Shown piece after piece: positions 33,866-42,771 of a stretch of DNA of 64,000 bases. The stretch's first letter is position 1, and every line of letters starts with the position of its first letter. Made by a program: the position numbers and the translations under genes. The notes beneath the pieces were generated by a model. It was not told the DNA's origin and did not search any database. It saw only the letters and a program-made list of their open reading frames with translations. The DNA is from Ruminococcaceae bacterium BL-4 (GTDB taxonomy: Bacteria > Bacillota > Clostridia > Oscillospirales > Acutalibacteraceae): assembly GCA_902809935.1 (NCBI GenBank), contig LR778134.1, positions 1,798,001 to 1,862,000 of the forward strand. Reading direction: 5' to 3'.

Positions 33866-34809
33866 TGGCTGAGATGGTAAAAAAAGCAACGCGAGAAAGC
33901 TTTGGATTAGCAGTCACAGAATTAGCTGCCGAAAATCCGAATATTGTCGTATTAGATGCAGATCTTGCAGCTGCGACAAAGACTGAGATTTTCAAAAAAG
34001 CTTATGCTGATCGTTTTGTTGATGTAGGAATTGCTGAATGCAATATGATTGGAATTGCTGCAGGTCTTGCGACGACCGGAAAGATTCCATTTGCTGCAAG
34101 TTTTGCAATGTTTTCCGCAGGACGTGCATTTGAGCAGGTTCGCAACTCTGTTGGATATCCGCATTTGAATGTAAAAGTAGTTGGGTCTCATGCCGGTATT
34201 TCAGTCGGCGAAGATGGCGCAACGCATCAGTGCTGTGAAGATATTGCTTTAATGCGTACCATTCCGGGAATGGTCGTTTTAAACCCTTCTGATCATTATG
34301 AAATGAAAGCTGCAGTCAAAGCAGCCGCCGAGTATGTAGGTCCTTGCTATATTCGTCTGGGACGTTTGGCAGTAGAATCATTCCATAATAATGATGATTA
34401 CCATTTCGAAATTGGGAAGGGCATCACAGAACGAGAGGGTAACGATATTACGATCATTGCCACCGGACTGATGGTTTCGGAGGCAATCAAAGCAGCTGAT
34501 CAGCTAAAAAAAGAAGGAATCAGTGCTCGTGTGCTGAATATCCATACAATTAAACCACTGGATAAGGAACTTATCTGGAAAGCTGCCAAAGAAACCGGAA
34601 AGCTGATCACAATAGAAGAGCATAATGTGATTGGTGGATTGGGCGAAGCAGTCTGCGGGGCAGTCTGTGAAAAGTGTCCTGTCCCGGTGATTCGCATGGG
34701 TGTGCAGGATACATTCGGACATTCCGGTCCAGCGCTTGATCTTTTAGAGGAATTTGGCTTGTGTGCTTCCAACATTGTGAAGGTGACAAAAGAAGCATTA
34801 AAGAAATAA
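33865..34809 (+). CDS. Transketolase, C-terminal subunit
   Basis: The 314-residue subunit carries the pyrimidine-binding domain (with the catalytic Glu in DVGIAECNMIGIAAGLA and the SHAGISVGEDGATHQ block) and the C-terminal transketolase fold (TIEEHNVIGGLG). It completes the active site with the N-terminal subunit. Translation is coupled through a TAATG overlap. Confidence 0.96.
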   Translation: MAEMVKKATRESFGLAVTELAAENPNIVVLDADLAAATKTEIFKKAYADRFVDVGIAECNMIGIAAGLATTGKIPFAASFAMFSAGRAFEQVRNSVGYPHLNVKVVGSHAGISVGEDGATHQCCEDIALMRTIPGMVVLNPSDHYEMKAAVKAAAEYVGPCYIRLGRLAVESFHNNDDYHFEIGKGITEREGNDITIIATGLMVSEAIKAADQLKKEGISARVLNIHTIKPLDKELIWKAAKETGKLITIEEHNVIGGLGEAVCGAVCEKCPVPVIRMGVQDTFGHSGPALDLLEEFGLCASNIVKVTKEALKK

Positions 34810-34837
34810 AGTAAAATGTTATTTTAAAGTAAAACGT

Positions 34838-34877
34838 CAGGAGCACCGATTTTTAATATCGGTGCTCCTGGCTTTTA
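34838..34877. terminator. Terminator after the transketolase operon
   Basis: A 13-bp perfect stem (CAGGAGCACCGAT and complement) with a 7-nt loop, followed by GCTTTTA. It overlaps the end of the convergent small gene and may serve both strands. Confidence 0.88.
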
Positions 34878-35114
34878 TCTTTTAGATGAATTGGATTTGG
34901 CAAGGCGTTCTCTTGCACCTTGAGGTTTTGGAATAGAGAAAAGATCCGTATAGGATTCGGCTTCTGAAGCAAATTGTGGAGGAGTTGGGATTAATCCGGT
35001 GCATTCAGTGGAGGCAATGACGTCAGTTGAGGTAGCAATGTCATCGGCATTATCCCACGTATCCGACGGAAATTTTGGATTCTGTTTTTCTTCTTCTTTG
35101 AAATCCCTTTTCAT
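34875..35114 (-). CDS. Small hypothetical protein
   Basis: A 79-residue acidic protein with no recognised family, no membrane segment and one Cys. The N-terminus is charged (MKRDFKEEEKQ), the middle is Thr/Ser/Ala-rich (ADDIATSTDVIASTECTGLIPTPP), and it ends with a basic tail. An AAAGGGA ribosome-like site precedes the ATG. The coding frame shows a normal codon pattern, and it ends at the transketolase terminator. The function is unknown. Confidence 0.6.
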   Translation of the reverse strand: MKRDFKEEEKQNPKFPSDTWDNADDIATSTDVIASTECTGLIPTPPQFASEAESYTDLFSIPKPQGARERLAKSNSSKR

Positions 35115-35298
35115 GAGATCATCCCTTTCCGTTTCTATTTTTTACAGAAAATAAAAAGATATGAAAGAGAAAATTTGGAGACATTTTTTCCTTTTATTAA
35201 ACTGTTTTTTTGTAATCAGACTTGCAATTTTAAAAAATATATGATATTATTTTAAAGCTGTCGCGGTAATTAGTCTTAATTTGCGTCAGTTTAAATCT

Positions 35299-35374
35299 GG
35301 GGCATTAGCTCAGCTGGGAGAGCGCCACACTGGCAGTGTGGAGGTCAGCGGTTCGAGCCCGCTATGCTCCACCA
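35299..35374 (+). tRNA. tRNA-Ala (anticodon GGC)
   Basis: The cloverleaf is complete: acceptor GGGGCAT/ATGCTCC, D arm GCTC/GAGC, anticodon stem CCACA/TGTGG with loop CTGGCAG, T loop GTTCGAGCC, and an encoded CCA. Anticodon positions read GGC (alanine GCC/GCU codons). Its body is related to, but clearly different from, the CGC tRNA at 26.6 kb. Confidence 0.96.
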
Positions 35375-35451
35375 AAGCACGATTATCCAAACTTCATCTT
35401 TTTGGTGAACTGGTTTGCGTTAGTCGTAAAGAGATCGCAACAACAGCGATA

Positions 35452-35502
35452 AACAACAAAGTCCTCTGCAAGGTGATAAGGCTTGCGGAGGACTTTGTTG
35501 TT
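35452..35502 (+). terminator. Long hairpin downstream of tRNA-Ala(GGC)
   Basis: A 21-bp stem with one G-U pair (beginning AACAACAAAGTCCTC) and a 9-nt loop. A T-rich stretch (CTTTTCTTTT) follows after about 10 nt. It probably ends the tRNA transcript. Confidence 0.65.
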
Positions 35503-35820
35503 ATGTGTAAACTTTTCTTTTGTGTTCATTTGAAGATAACCCACACCCCATAATGTAATTCACCAATTTATTTTATAATTTGACAAATTCTTAATATTTT
35601 GAATATGTTAGCGTATAAATTTACCGACTTTGGTGGATACCTCTATCGATATGGTTTGCCCGTGGACCTTTATAAACCTCTAAGATTTTTCATTCCCTCT
35701 GAATTGGTGGGACGGAAGAATTAGTGTTCTACACCCTTGTTACCATAAATGTCTAATACTTTTCCGGGGAAATTCATTTATGTACGGCGAACAATCAAAA
35801 AACGACAATGAGTTATGTTA
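35503..35820. other. Gene-free stretch downstream of tRNA-Ala
   Basis: About 318 bp of A/T-rich sequence with no reading frame, strong hairpin or repeat that I can support. Confidence 0.5.
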
Positions 35821-36204
35821 TTATGCTCCTCGTTGTTTAATATATCCGATTACCACGCAAATAACTGCCACAATAAATGCAATCGCTAATTTCGTAAATG
35901 AACCACTATACAGTTTAGTAGGTTGGTCTATGCAGTAACATACTTGAATTTGGCTACCGACTACAGATGACATAGGTACTTGTATTCTATTGCATGATGT
36001 ATATGTTTTTCCGTCAACATTGTATCTCATGATAGCCCATTTGGAATTATTTTTACTTCCAGATACGGCAGTTTTAATATTAACGATTGTTCCAATTACT
36101 GTCGATGTTTTCCCATTCATTAGAATTAGGCTTATGCCTTCAACAAGAGCAAAAACAATGCACGCCAAAGCTATAATATATAAGAATATAACATCTTTTT
36201 TCAT
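35821..36204 (-). CDS. Small membrane protein, DUF3592-like
   Basis: A 127-residue protein with an N-terminal membrane helix (about 6-28), an extracytoplasmic beta-rich domain (TSTVIGTIVNIKTAV...YNVDGKTYTS...VGSQIQVCYCIDQPTKLYSG), and a C-terminal helix (about 103-122). The pattern resembles DUF3592 proteins. It is last in the minus-strand GntR/ABC transporter gene set and may be an accessory; the function is unknown. Confidence 0.65.
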   Translation of the reverse strand: MKKDVIFLYIIALACIVFALVEGISLILMNGKTSTVIGTIVNIKTAVSGSKNNSKWAIMRYNVDGKTYTSCNRIQVPMSSVVGSQIQVCYCIDQPTKLYSGSFTKLAIAFIVAVICVVIGYIKQRGA

Positions 36205-36225
36205 ATGATTTATCGCTGCCTTTAA

Positions 36226-36315
36226 TTATTTTTTCTTTTTTCGAGCTTTATAAATAAGATTGATAATGGGTAGGATTACAAATATGGCTACCATCCAGTC
36301 CGGGAAATATGGCAT
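36226..36315 (-). CDS. 29-residue single-helix membrane peptide
   Basis: The frame encodes MPYFPDWMVAIFVILPIINL followed by a basic tail (IYKARKKKK). It starts with ATG at 36315, 10 nt after AAAAGGAG, and one membrane helix with a positively charged cytosolic end is clear. It sits between the ABC permease gene and the DUF3592-like gene, so it may be a small subunit or stabiliser of that transporter. Confidence 0.6.
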   Translation of the reverse strand: MPYFPDWMVAIFVILPIINLIYKARKKKK

Positions 36316-36344
36316 AAAGCAAGTTCTCCTTTTAAAGCATCACA

Positions 36345-36986
36345 CTATATCAGGTCTTTTTTACTATATATCCTAATGCTGATTAATATGGATACAGCAA
36401 GAAAAGCCAAACTGACCAATGCAACTATCACACAAAAAAGTGCAACAGGAGTTGATTGGATGACAGCCAAATAGGGATTCCCGTTTATTTTTAATAGCTG
36501 TGGGAGCAGAATTGGAGAAGCCGTAAAAACAACAATAAAGAAAAATTTTGTTTTTTCATATCCAACTTTAAATTGGATCGGAAGGTAGATACTGATGAGC
36601 AGAGATATGCCAGCAAAAGCGGCGATCACCATTTCAAAATTAAAATTTCCAAGCTCCGGAAGAAGCAGCGTTTCAATCCAATAAATTACGCAGCAGGCGG
36701 CAAAGATCACCACGTAGAAGCCGTATTTTGACATAACAATCAAACTGCGCGGATAAGGGGTCGCACATAACATGACCGACGCTTTCGGGTATTGGAACTC
36801 CTTCATGGAAACATACATTAAAAGCATGAATACGGCAAATACAGCGGAGATCACAAAACTGATGGAGCCTGCCAGCTTCGGCATACGCCACAAAATAAAC
36901 GGTGGGATCAAGAGAACGACTATGAACATAAACCAAACATATTTTTTAGCGATTACAAAGTCCTTTTTTATCAGATGAAGTAACAT
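36345..36986 (-). CDS. ABC-2 type transporter permease
   Basis: A 213-residue protein with six predicted membrane helices and a short cytosolic N-terminus (MLLHLIKKDFVIAKKYVW), typical of the small ABC-2 permeases paired with YtrB/BcrA-type ATPases. It overlaps the stop of the upstream ATPase gene by one base. The substrate is unknown; these systems are often linked to envelope stress or antimicrobial peptide response. Confidence 0.85.
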   Translation of the reverse strand: MLLHLIKKDFVIAKKYVWFMFIVVLLIPPFILWRMPKLAGSISFVISAVFAVFMLLMYVSMKEFQYPKASVMLCATPYPRSLIVMSKYGFYVVIFAACCVIYWIETLLLPELGNFNFEMVIAAFAGISLLISIYLPIQFKVGYEKTKFFFIVVFTASPILLPQLLKINGNPYLAVIQSTPVALFCVIVALVSLAFLAVSILISIRIYSKKDLI

Positions 36987-37855
36987 TATTCCTTGTCCCC
37001 CTCAAGATTGCCGAGCATAATATCTTCGATTGTAGGTCTTTCAATGACAATTTCCGACAGACATTCCTGTACTTTTTTGATTTGATTGGTAACTCCTGTA
37101 AAACCAAAATTCGTCGTTTTGATACTTTGAAAAAGCTTATGATTCTCTTGGTCCAGTTCTTTTGTATCTCCTTTAACCACTCGATAGCTCTCTAAAAGAG
37201 TATCCTTTTCTTCTTGAAAAACAATCTTACCGTGGTCGATCATAATGAGCATGTCGGCGACCTTCTCAAGGTCGGATGTGATATGTGTCGAAAAGAAAAC
37301 GCCTTTGCCGCCTTCCTTCATATAGTCTGTCAGTATCGTGAGCAGTTGGCTGCGGATTAGTGGGTCAAGGCCGCTGGTGGGTTCATCCATGATCAGAAGT
37401 TCTGCTTTATGGGAAAGAGCAAGCGTAAGAGCGTATTTCATTCGCATACCTTTTGAAAGTGTGTTGATTTTTTGCTTCTGATTAAGAGAAAAACGATCCA
37501 TGTAGCCTTTATAATCCTGTTCGCTCCATGAAGAGTAGGCGGGGGCTATAACATTTTTCATTTCCGACATGGTGAGTTCATCATAGAAACCGCCATCGTC
37601 CATTACAACACCAATGCGGTTTTTCAGTTCGCGTTCATGCTTTTCCATATCTAGCCCAAAAATCTTTATGTTTCCGGACGCGTTTGTGGCCAGTCTCAAA
37701 ATAGAACGAAGCGTCGTCGTTTTTCCTGCCCCGTTTACACCAATAAATCCGGTAATGCAATCCTCCGGTAAGGAAAAAGTTACATTCGATAGCGAAAAAT
37801 CACCGTAAGACTTGTTTAAACCCGTTACTTCTAATATATTAGTCATTTCAGTCAC
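36986..37855 (-). CDS. ABC transporter ATP-binding protein (YtrB/BcrA type)
   Basis: The 289-residue ATPase has Walker A GVNGAGKTTTLRS (about 39-51), signature LSKGMRMKYALTLALSHKAELL, Walker B LLIMDEPTSGLDP, and a C-terminal extension typical of ABC-2 exporters. It overlaps the GntR gene by 8 bp and the permease gene by 1 bp. It forms an export ABC system with the permease. Confidence 0.94.
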   Translation of the reverse strand: MTEMTNILEVTGLNKSYGDFSLSNVTFSLPEDCITGFIGVNGAGKTTTLRSILRLATNASGNIKIFGLDMEKHERELKNRIGVVMDDGGFYDELTMSEMKNVIAPAYSSWSEQDYKGYMDRFSLNQKQKINTLSKGMRMKYALTLALSHKAELLIMDEPTSGLDPLIRSQLLTILTDYMKEGGKGVFFSTHITSDLEKVADMLIMIDHGKIVFQEEKDTLLESYRVVKGDTKELDQENHKLFQSIKTTNFGFTGVTNQIKKVQECLSEIVIERPTIEDIMLGNLEGDKE

Positions 37856-38222
37856 CCTCGTATAAAATGTCCATCATGGCATTCAGCTCTTCTTTTGTGA
37901 TATTCAGCGACTTTGCAGTCTGTATCATATCCTGCATTTTTTGCTCAACAATACGACGCTTTGAATCACGAAGCAAGTCAATATTGCTTGCAGTTACGAA
38001 GGTCCCGATGCCTACCTGACTTGTGACAAAACCTTCCTGCTCCAATTCCTCATAGACCCGCCTAATGGTTAAAACACTGACCTTTAAATCGTTGGCAAAA
38101 CCTCTGATAGAAGGCAGCGGATCTCCTTCAACCAAATCTCCCTTGAGAATTGCATCCTTTATCTGATCTTCAATTTGCTGATAGAGCGGACTATCAGTAG
38201 TATTTGATATAATAATCTTCAC
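37848..38222 (-). CDS. GntR-family regulator, YtrA subfamily
   Basis: A 124-residue repressor with an N-terminal winged helix (SPLYQQIEDQIKDAILKGDLVEGDPLPSIRGFANDLKVSVLTIRRVYEELEQEGFV) and only a short C-terminal dimerisation helix pair, which defines the YtrA type. It starts with GTG 38222 after AAGGAAG. It is the first gene of the ABC operon; an inverted repeat just downstream of its -10 box is the probable operator. Confidence 0.93.
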   Translation of the reverse strand: MKIIISNTTDSPLYQQIEDQIKDAILKGDLVEGDPLPSIRGFANDLKVSVLTIRRVYEELEQEGFVTSQVGIGTFVTASNIDLLRDSKRRIVEQKMQDMIQTAKSLNITKEELNAMMDILYEGD

Positions 38223-38235
38223 AAGTTCACTTCCT

Positions 38236-38291
38236 TATGTAATGTGATGCTATTACATACACACTATACACTTGCATCTCATTGTTGTCAA
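38236..38291 (-). promoter_or_regulatory. Promoter and GntR operator of the first YtrA-type ABC operon
   Basis: On the minus strand TTGACA (38286-38291) and TATAGT (38263-38268) are 17 bp apart. Just downstream, TATGTAAT and ATTACATA (38236-38259) form an 8-bp inverted repeat with an 8-nt spacer covering the start site, a good GntR repressor site. Confidence 0.8.
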
Positions 38292-38556
38292 TAAGTTTTT
38301 AGGATGCTGACTTTAGAACAGTTCTGTGGTTGGTAAAATAAGTTGCGGGAATAATTTTCTTACGGCGTAGATGGCTTTTTGATGCAGTCTGTCTCAAAGT
38401 TCTTTCTTCCTGCGCCGTAAAGCTTCCTGTTCCGATTTTTTATCTGTAAGATGATTTTCATACTTTCTCAGTTGCATTTGAAAAAAGATTCTGATAGAGT
38501 ATAAAAGTAGATGGTTATTCATAAAATCCAAATGCCTGTCAATTAGGAGTAAAAGC

Positions 38557-39828
38557 ATGGACAACGCAAGTATAGAAGAATTAGTTGGAATTATTATTTG
38601 TATTATATTTTCTGCATTTTTTTCCGGAACCGAAACGGCTTTTAGCATGGTAAACCGTACAAAGTTAAAAACAATGGCCGCAGACGGCAATCGCAGAGCA
38701 AAGTTGGCTTATTCGGTTGTAGAAGATTATGATCGACTTCTTTCTACTATTTTAGCCGGAAATAATATTGTTAATATTCTTTCCGCTTCTCTTGCTGCAG
38801 TTTTGTTTACTCGCTTTTTTTTAGATAAAGGAGTAACAATTTCAACGGTTGTTATGACGATTGTGGTGCTGGTCTTTGGTGAGATATCGCCGAAGAGTCT
38901 TGCAAAAGAAAATTCTATGCAAATCGTTTTGCAGTCGGCGCCTTTTTTAAAGTTTCTGATGGTCCTTTTTACCCCGATTAACTTTTTGTTTATGCAGTGG
39001 AAGCGGATTTTAACGCATCTTTTTAAGCATAAAGAATCCGATGTGATGACGCAGGAAGAATTGATGACGATTGTTGATGAAGCGCAGAATGATGGTGGGA
39101 TCGATGAACATAATGGAGAATTAATTCGTTCTGCGATTGAATTTAACGATTTGGATGCAGGAGATATTTTGACGCCGCGTGTTGATGTGGTCGCGGTAGA
39201 AAAGGAAACTCCTCTGGATGAAATCACCGATTTATTTATGAATCATGGCTTTTCAAGAATTCCGGTCTATGAGGAGTCAATCGATAATATTATTGGTATG
39301 ATTCATGAAAAAGATTATTTTAGAGGGCTTCATACCGGAATGACCTCGATTGAAGGCATCGTTAAAAGCGTTATTTATATTGGTTCCGGAATTCATATCA
39401 GTGACCTTTTGCGCCAGCTGCAGCAGTCAAAGACTCACATGGCTGTTGTAGTAGATGAATTTGGTGGGACAGAGGGTATCATTACGATGGAAGATATTTT
39501 GGAAGAATTGGTCGGAGATATTTGGGACGAACATGATGTTGTCGTTGAGTATTTCAAAAAAATTGGAGAGAAGCGTTATGCAGTGGACTGCAGTGCCGAT
39601 CTGGATGACTTTTTTAAATTCTTCCAGTTCCCGCTTTCTGCAGAAAACTTTGATTATGTAACGGTCAATGGCTGGGTGATGGAGCATCTTGGCAAAGTTC
39701 CCGCGATTGGGGATAGTTTTACTTATCGGGAAAATCGTATTACCGTCACAAAGACAACTTCACGCCATGCAGTACAGGTTATTTTGCAGCAGCCTGAAAA
39801 GGCAGAAGGAGGCAAGAAAAATGATTGA
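38557..39828 (+). CDS. CNNM/CBS-domain membrane protein (CorC/HlyC family)
   Basis: A 423-residue protein with a DUF21/CNNM membrane domain (about 1-170; FFSGTETAFSMVNRTKLK, ILAGNNIVNILSA), a CBS pair (about 195-325; LTPRVDVVAVEKE, GFSRIPVYE, MAVVVDEFGGTEGIIT) and a C-terminal CorC_HlyC domain. Members are implicated in Mg2+ or Na+ export. GAGT precedes the ATG. Its stop overlaps the next gene by 8 bp. Confidence 0.92.
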   Translation: MDNASIEELVGIIICIIFSAFFSGTETAFSMVNRTKLKTMAADGNRRAKLAYSVVEDYDRLLSTILAGNNIVNILSASLAAVLFTRFFLDKGVTISTVVMTIVVLVFGEISPKSLAKENSMQIVLQSAPFLKFLMVLFTPINFLFMQWKRILTHLFKHKESDVMTQEELMTIVDEAQNDGGIDEHNGELIRSAIEFNDLDAGDILTPRVDVVAVEKETPLDEITDLFMNHGFSRIPVYEESIDNIIGMIHEKDYFRGLHTGMTSIEGIVKSVIYIGSGIHISDLLRQLQQSKTHMAVVVDEFGGTEGIITMEDILEELVGDIWDEHDVVVEYFKKIGEKRYAVDCSADLDDFFKFFQFPLSAENFDYVTVNGWVMEHLGKVPAIGDSFTYRENRITVTKTTSRHAVQVILQQPEKAEGGKKND

Positions 39829-40783
39829 TGCAATGACTTCGATTGTTTTTCCTGTATTGAATCTGGAAAAGGAAATTGAAGGGATTCTGTGCAGAGAAAA
39901 AGAGCAGACAGAAAATCTGAACACAGAATTTATTATTGTAGATATGGGATCCTCAGATCGAACGATTCTGAAAGCACTGCAGCTTTTATCGGAGCTTCAT
40001 CTTCGCGGCAGTGTCGTTCAAAATGGAAAAACAACGGTTTCTTCTGCGCTGAATACTGGAATTATGAGAGCCGGCGGAACTTATATTACTTTTTTATTTG
40101 CCCGCAGACTTTATAAAAACTATCTTCCTGCATATGTTAAGGCCGCAGGAGAGGGAACAGTCGACTTGGTTTTTGGCACGATGTCACAAGTGGAAATGAA
40201 TAGGCTCCATCAAAGAAAACATCCGGAGAATCTTTTTGGGATAGAGTGTGTAAGAAAAATCTTGGAAGATCAGCTTCCGATAGATATTTCAGCGATCTTT
40301 CTAAGAAAAGCATTTCTTTTGGAACAGCAGATTTATTTAAATGATGAGTGCAGTTTTGGTTATTCAGAAGAATTTTTATTACGTTGTTTCCTTTCGGCTG
40401 GAACGATTCGGGAAGCTCCGGTACTTTTAACTCGTGATCGTGAGTGTGAACTGCACAGGGAGAAGCAGAAAAATTTTGGAGAAATGATTTTTCAGAGAAT
40501 TTCTGCTATGGAACGAATTTTAGAAATTTTGGAAACCGAACATGGCAATCAAAAAGAACTGATTGCACTGTTTCGTCAGAAAAAGCTTCCGCAGACCGTC
40601 ATTAATTGTGTTGATATATTGCTGCGCGAGAAGCTTAGTCATGGAGCAATTCTTACCTTCTTGAAGAAGAGGGGGTATTATCGCTATTTAAAGACAGGAA
40701 AATATACGCCCAAAAATCTTCAAAAACAAATTTTTATATGGAAACGCTTTCCAAAATTATATCGTCCGCAAAAGCAGAATTAA
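39821..40783 (+). CDS. GT2-like glycosyltransferase-fold protein with degenerate active site
   Basis: A 320-residue protein. The first ~130 residues have the GT-A family 2 pattern (SIVFPVLNLEKEIEGIL, FIIVDMGSSDRT, SSALNTGIMRAGGTYITFL). Where active family 2 enzymes have an Asp-x-Asp, it reads FLFARRLYKN, so the metal-binding motif is missing. The C-terminal half is helical and basic. It starts at ATG 39821 after GGAGG, inside the end of the CNNM gene. It may be a non-catalytic relative. Confidence 0.7.
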   Translation: MIDAMTSIVFPVLNLEKEIEGILCREKEQTENLNTEFIIVDMGSSDRTILKALQLLSELHLRGSVVQNGKTTVSSALNTGIMRAGGTYITFLFARRLYKNYLPAYVKAAGEGTVDLVFGTMSQVEMNRLHQRKHPENLFGIECVRKILEDQLPIDISAIFLRKAFLLEQQIYLNDECSFGYSEEFLLRCFLSAGTIREAPVLLTRDRECELHREKQKNFGEMIFQRISAMERILEILETEHGNQKELIALFRQKKLPQTVINCVDILLREKLSHGAILTFLKKRGYYRYLKTGKYTPKNLQKQIFIWKRFPKLYRPQKQN

Positions 40784-40805
40784 AAATTGTTTACGGTTTC
40801 TTTTC

Positions 40806-40834
40806 TTGCAGGATTTTGTGGATTATGGTATAAT
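40806..40834 (+). promoter_or_regulatory. Promoter of miaB
   Basis: TTGCAG (40806-40811) and TATAAT (40829-40834) with a 17-bp spacer. Confidence 0.75.
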
Positions 40835-40873
40835 CGACAAACAAGAGAATACCATATGGGGGAGACTTAAAAC

Positions 40874-42286
40874 TTGACGGAGATGGCACAGCAATTTTCT
40901 TTGCAGTATCAGAATTTATGGATTCAACAACTAAAAGAAATCATGAGAGCGCGGACTCGTAAAGAGATGCCGCTTGCCATGGTGCATACCTATGGCTGTC
41001 AGCAAAATGTTGCAGATAGCGAAAAAATAGAGGGTATGCTGCAAGAGATGGGCTTTGGTTTTACGAAAGACCCTAAGGAAGCTGACCTGATCCTTTTTAA
41101 TACTTGTGCTGTCAGAGAACATGCGGAAGACCGTGTCTTTGGAAATGTCGGAGCTTTAAAGAATATTAAGCGCCTCAATCCTCAGCTTATCATTGCACTG
41201 TGTGGTTGTATGATGGAACAAGAACATGTTGCGAAAAGAATTCGGGAAAGTTTTCCTTATGTGGATCTTGTGTTTGGAACGCATGTGATCCATCGTTTTC
41301 CGGAATTATTGTTTCATTGCCTGACTGATCATCACCGTATCTTTTCTCGTGGAGATGACAGTGAAGATCGAGAGATTATGGAAGGACTTCCTATCAGGCG
41401 GGATGGAAAAGTAAAAGCATGGCTGACAATTATGTATGGCTGTGATAATTTCTGTTCCTATTGCGTAGTCCCATATGTTCGTGGAAGAGAACGCAGCCGA
41501 ACTCCGGAAGCGGTGATAAAAGAGTTTCAGGAATTAGTCCAAAGCGGTTATAAAGATATTACGCTTTTGGGTCAGAATGTTAACTCTTATGGAAAAAATC
41601 CAGACTGCGGATTGAATTTTGCAGGCCTTTTAAAAAAGTTGGACGAGATACCGGGAGATTATCGGATTCGCTTTATGACGAGTCACCCGAAAGATTGTAC
41701 CCATGAGCTTTTGGATGTAATGGCGAACGGAACACACATTGCACATCATCTTCATCTTCCGTTTCAGTCAGGAAATGATCGCGTTTTAAAGGAAATGAAT
41801 CGTCATTATGATAGGGCACAGTATCTGGAGCTAATTCATTATGCAAAAAAAGTGATGCCGGATCTTTCCCTGACCAGTGATGTGATTGTCGGGTTTCCGG
41901 GGGAGACTTATCCGGAATTTTTGGATACGGTTTCTTTAATTGAGGAAGTCGGTTTTACCAGTCTTTTCACGTTTATCTATTCACCGAGAGTCGGTACACG
42001 GGCGGCTTCTCTTCCGGATCCAATTTCTGCAGAAGAAAAGAGCAAATGGTTCCAGGAGCTTTGTAAAAAGCAGGAAGAAATCGCTGCGGTGCACAGTGCG
42101 AAAAAAGTTGGTGCTGTGGAACGTGTTTTGGTAGAAGAAGAGGAAAAAAAGCCTGGAATGCTTTCGGGGAGAACGGGAGGAAATATCATTGTTGATTTTC
42201 CAGGAAGCCGGGAACTTTGTGGAACTTTCCAGAATGTGCGTGTAACGAAGGCGCGCAACTGGATTTTAGAAGGAGAAATTATTTAA
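40874..42286 (+). CDS. miaB: tRNA-2-methylthio-N6-dimethylallyladenosine synthase
   Basis: The 470-residue radical-SAM methylthiotransferase modifies A37 of tRNAs. The N-terminal cluster cysteines are in YGCQQN, FNTCAVRE and LCGCMMEQ; the radical-SAM motif is CDNFCSYC (CxxxCxxC) followed by VVPYVRGRE; a TRAM domain ends the protein. TTG 40874 is chosen because GGGGGAG lies 9 nt before it; ATG 40883 has no spacing for a ribosome site. It is the first gene of a miaB-ylbF-mutS-mutL-miaA block. Confidence 0.96.
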   Translation: MTEMAQQFSLQYQNLWIQQLKEIMRARTRKEMPLAMVHTYGCQQNVADSEKIEGMLQEMGFGFTKDPKEADLILFNTCAVREHAEDRVFGNVGALKNIKRLNPQLIIALCGCMMEQEHVAKRIRESFPYVDLVFGTHVIHRFPELLFHCLTDHHRIFSRGDDSEDREIMEGLPIRRDGKVKAWLTIMYGCDNFCSYCVVPYVRGRERSRTPEAVIKEFQELVQSGYKDITLLGQNVNSYGKNPDCGLNFAGLLKKLDEIPGDYRIRFMTSHPKDCTHELLDVMANGTHIAHHLHLPFQSGNDRVLKEMNRHYDRAQYLELIHYAKKVMPDLSLTSDVIVGFPGETYPEFLDTVSLIEEVGFTSLFTFIYSPRVGTRAASLPDPISAEEKSKWFQELCKKQEEIAAVHSAKKVGAVERVLVEEEEKKPGMLSGRTGGNIIVDFPGSRELCGTFQNVRVTKARNWILEGEII

Positions 42287-42354
42287 TTTATCGGTCCTTT
42301 TATTTCTTAATATACGCATAAAAAATTAAAATCCATTTTAAAAAGGAGAACATC

Positions 42355-42759
42355 ATGGAAATCATTGAACTTACAAGAGAACTTGGCCGTACTATTCAGG
42401 AAGATCCGCGCTACAAGACTTTGCGTGAAACAAGCGCTGCCTGCGATAAGGACGAGGAGCTTCAGAAGATGATTGGAGATTTCAATCTAACACGAATGAA
42501 CCTGAGCAATATGATGAATGACCCGGATCAGGATCAGAAAAAGATGCAGGAACTTAATGAGCAGCTCACCTCTGTTTATGAAAAAGTGATGCAGAATGAG
42601 CATATGGCCGCGTACAATAACGCGAACCAAGAGCTCGATCTTCTTCTAAAACGAATTAAAGCAATTCTGGATCAGTGTGCAGCTGGTGCCAATCCGGACA
42701 CTGCCGATTATGAAGAGAATTGTACTCACAACTGCTCCACCTGCGGTGGTTGTCACTAA
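42355..42759 (+). CDS. YlbF/YmcA-family protein with Cys-rich tail
   Basis: A 134-residue all-helical protein of the Com_YlbF family (LTRELGRTIQEDPRYKTLRETSAACDKDEELQKMIGDFN). In Bacillus, YlbF and YmcA form a complex with YaaT that affects RNase Y activity, competence, biofilm and sporulation. The last 16 residues carry four Cys and two His (CTHNCSTCGGCH), a possible metal or Fe-S site. It lies between miaB and mutS. Confidence 0.88.
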   Translation: MEIIELTRELGRTIQEDPRYKTLRETSAACDKDEELQKMIGDFNLTRMNLSNMMNDPDQDQKKMQELNEQLTSVYEKVMQNEHMAAYNNANQELDLLLKRIKAILDQCAAGANPDTADYEENCTHNCSTCGGCH

Positions 42760-42771
42760 TCGAATTTTTTT

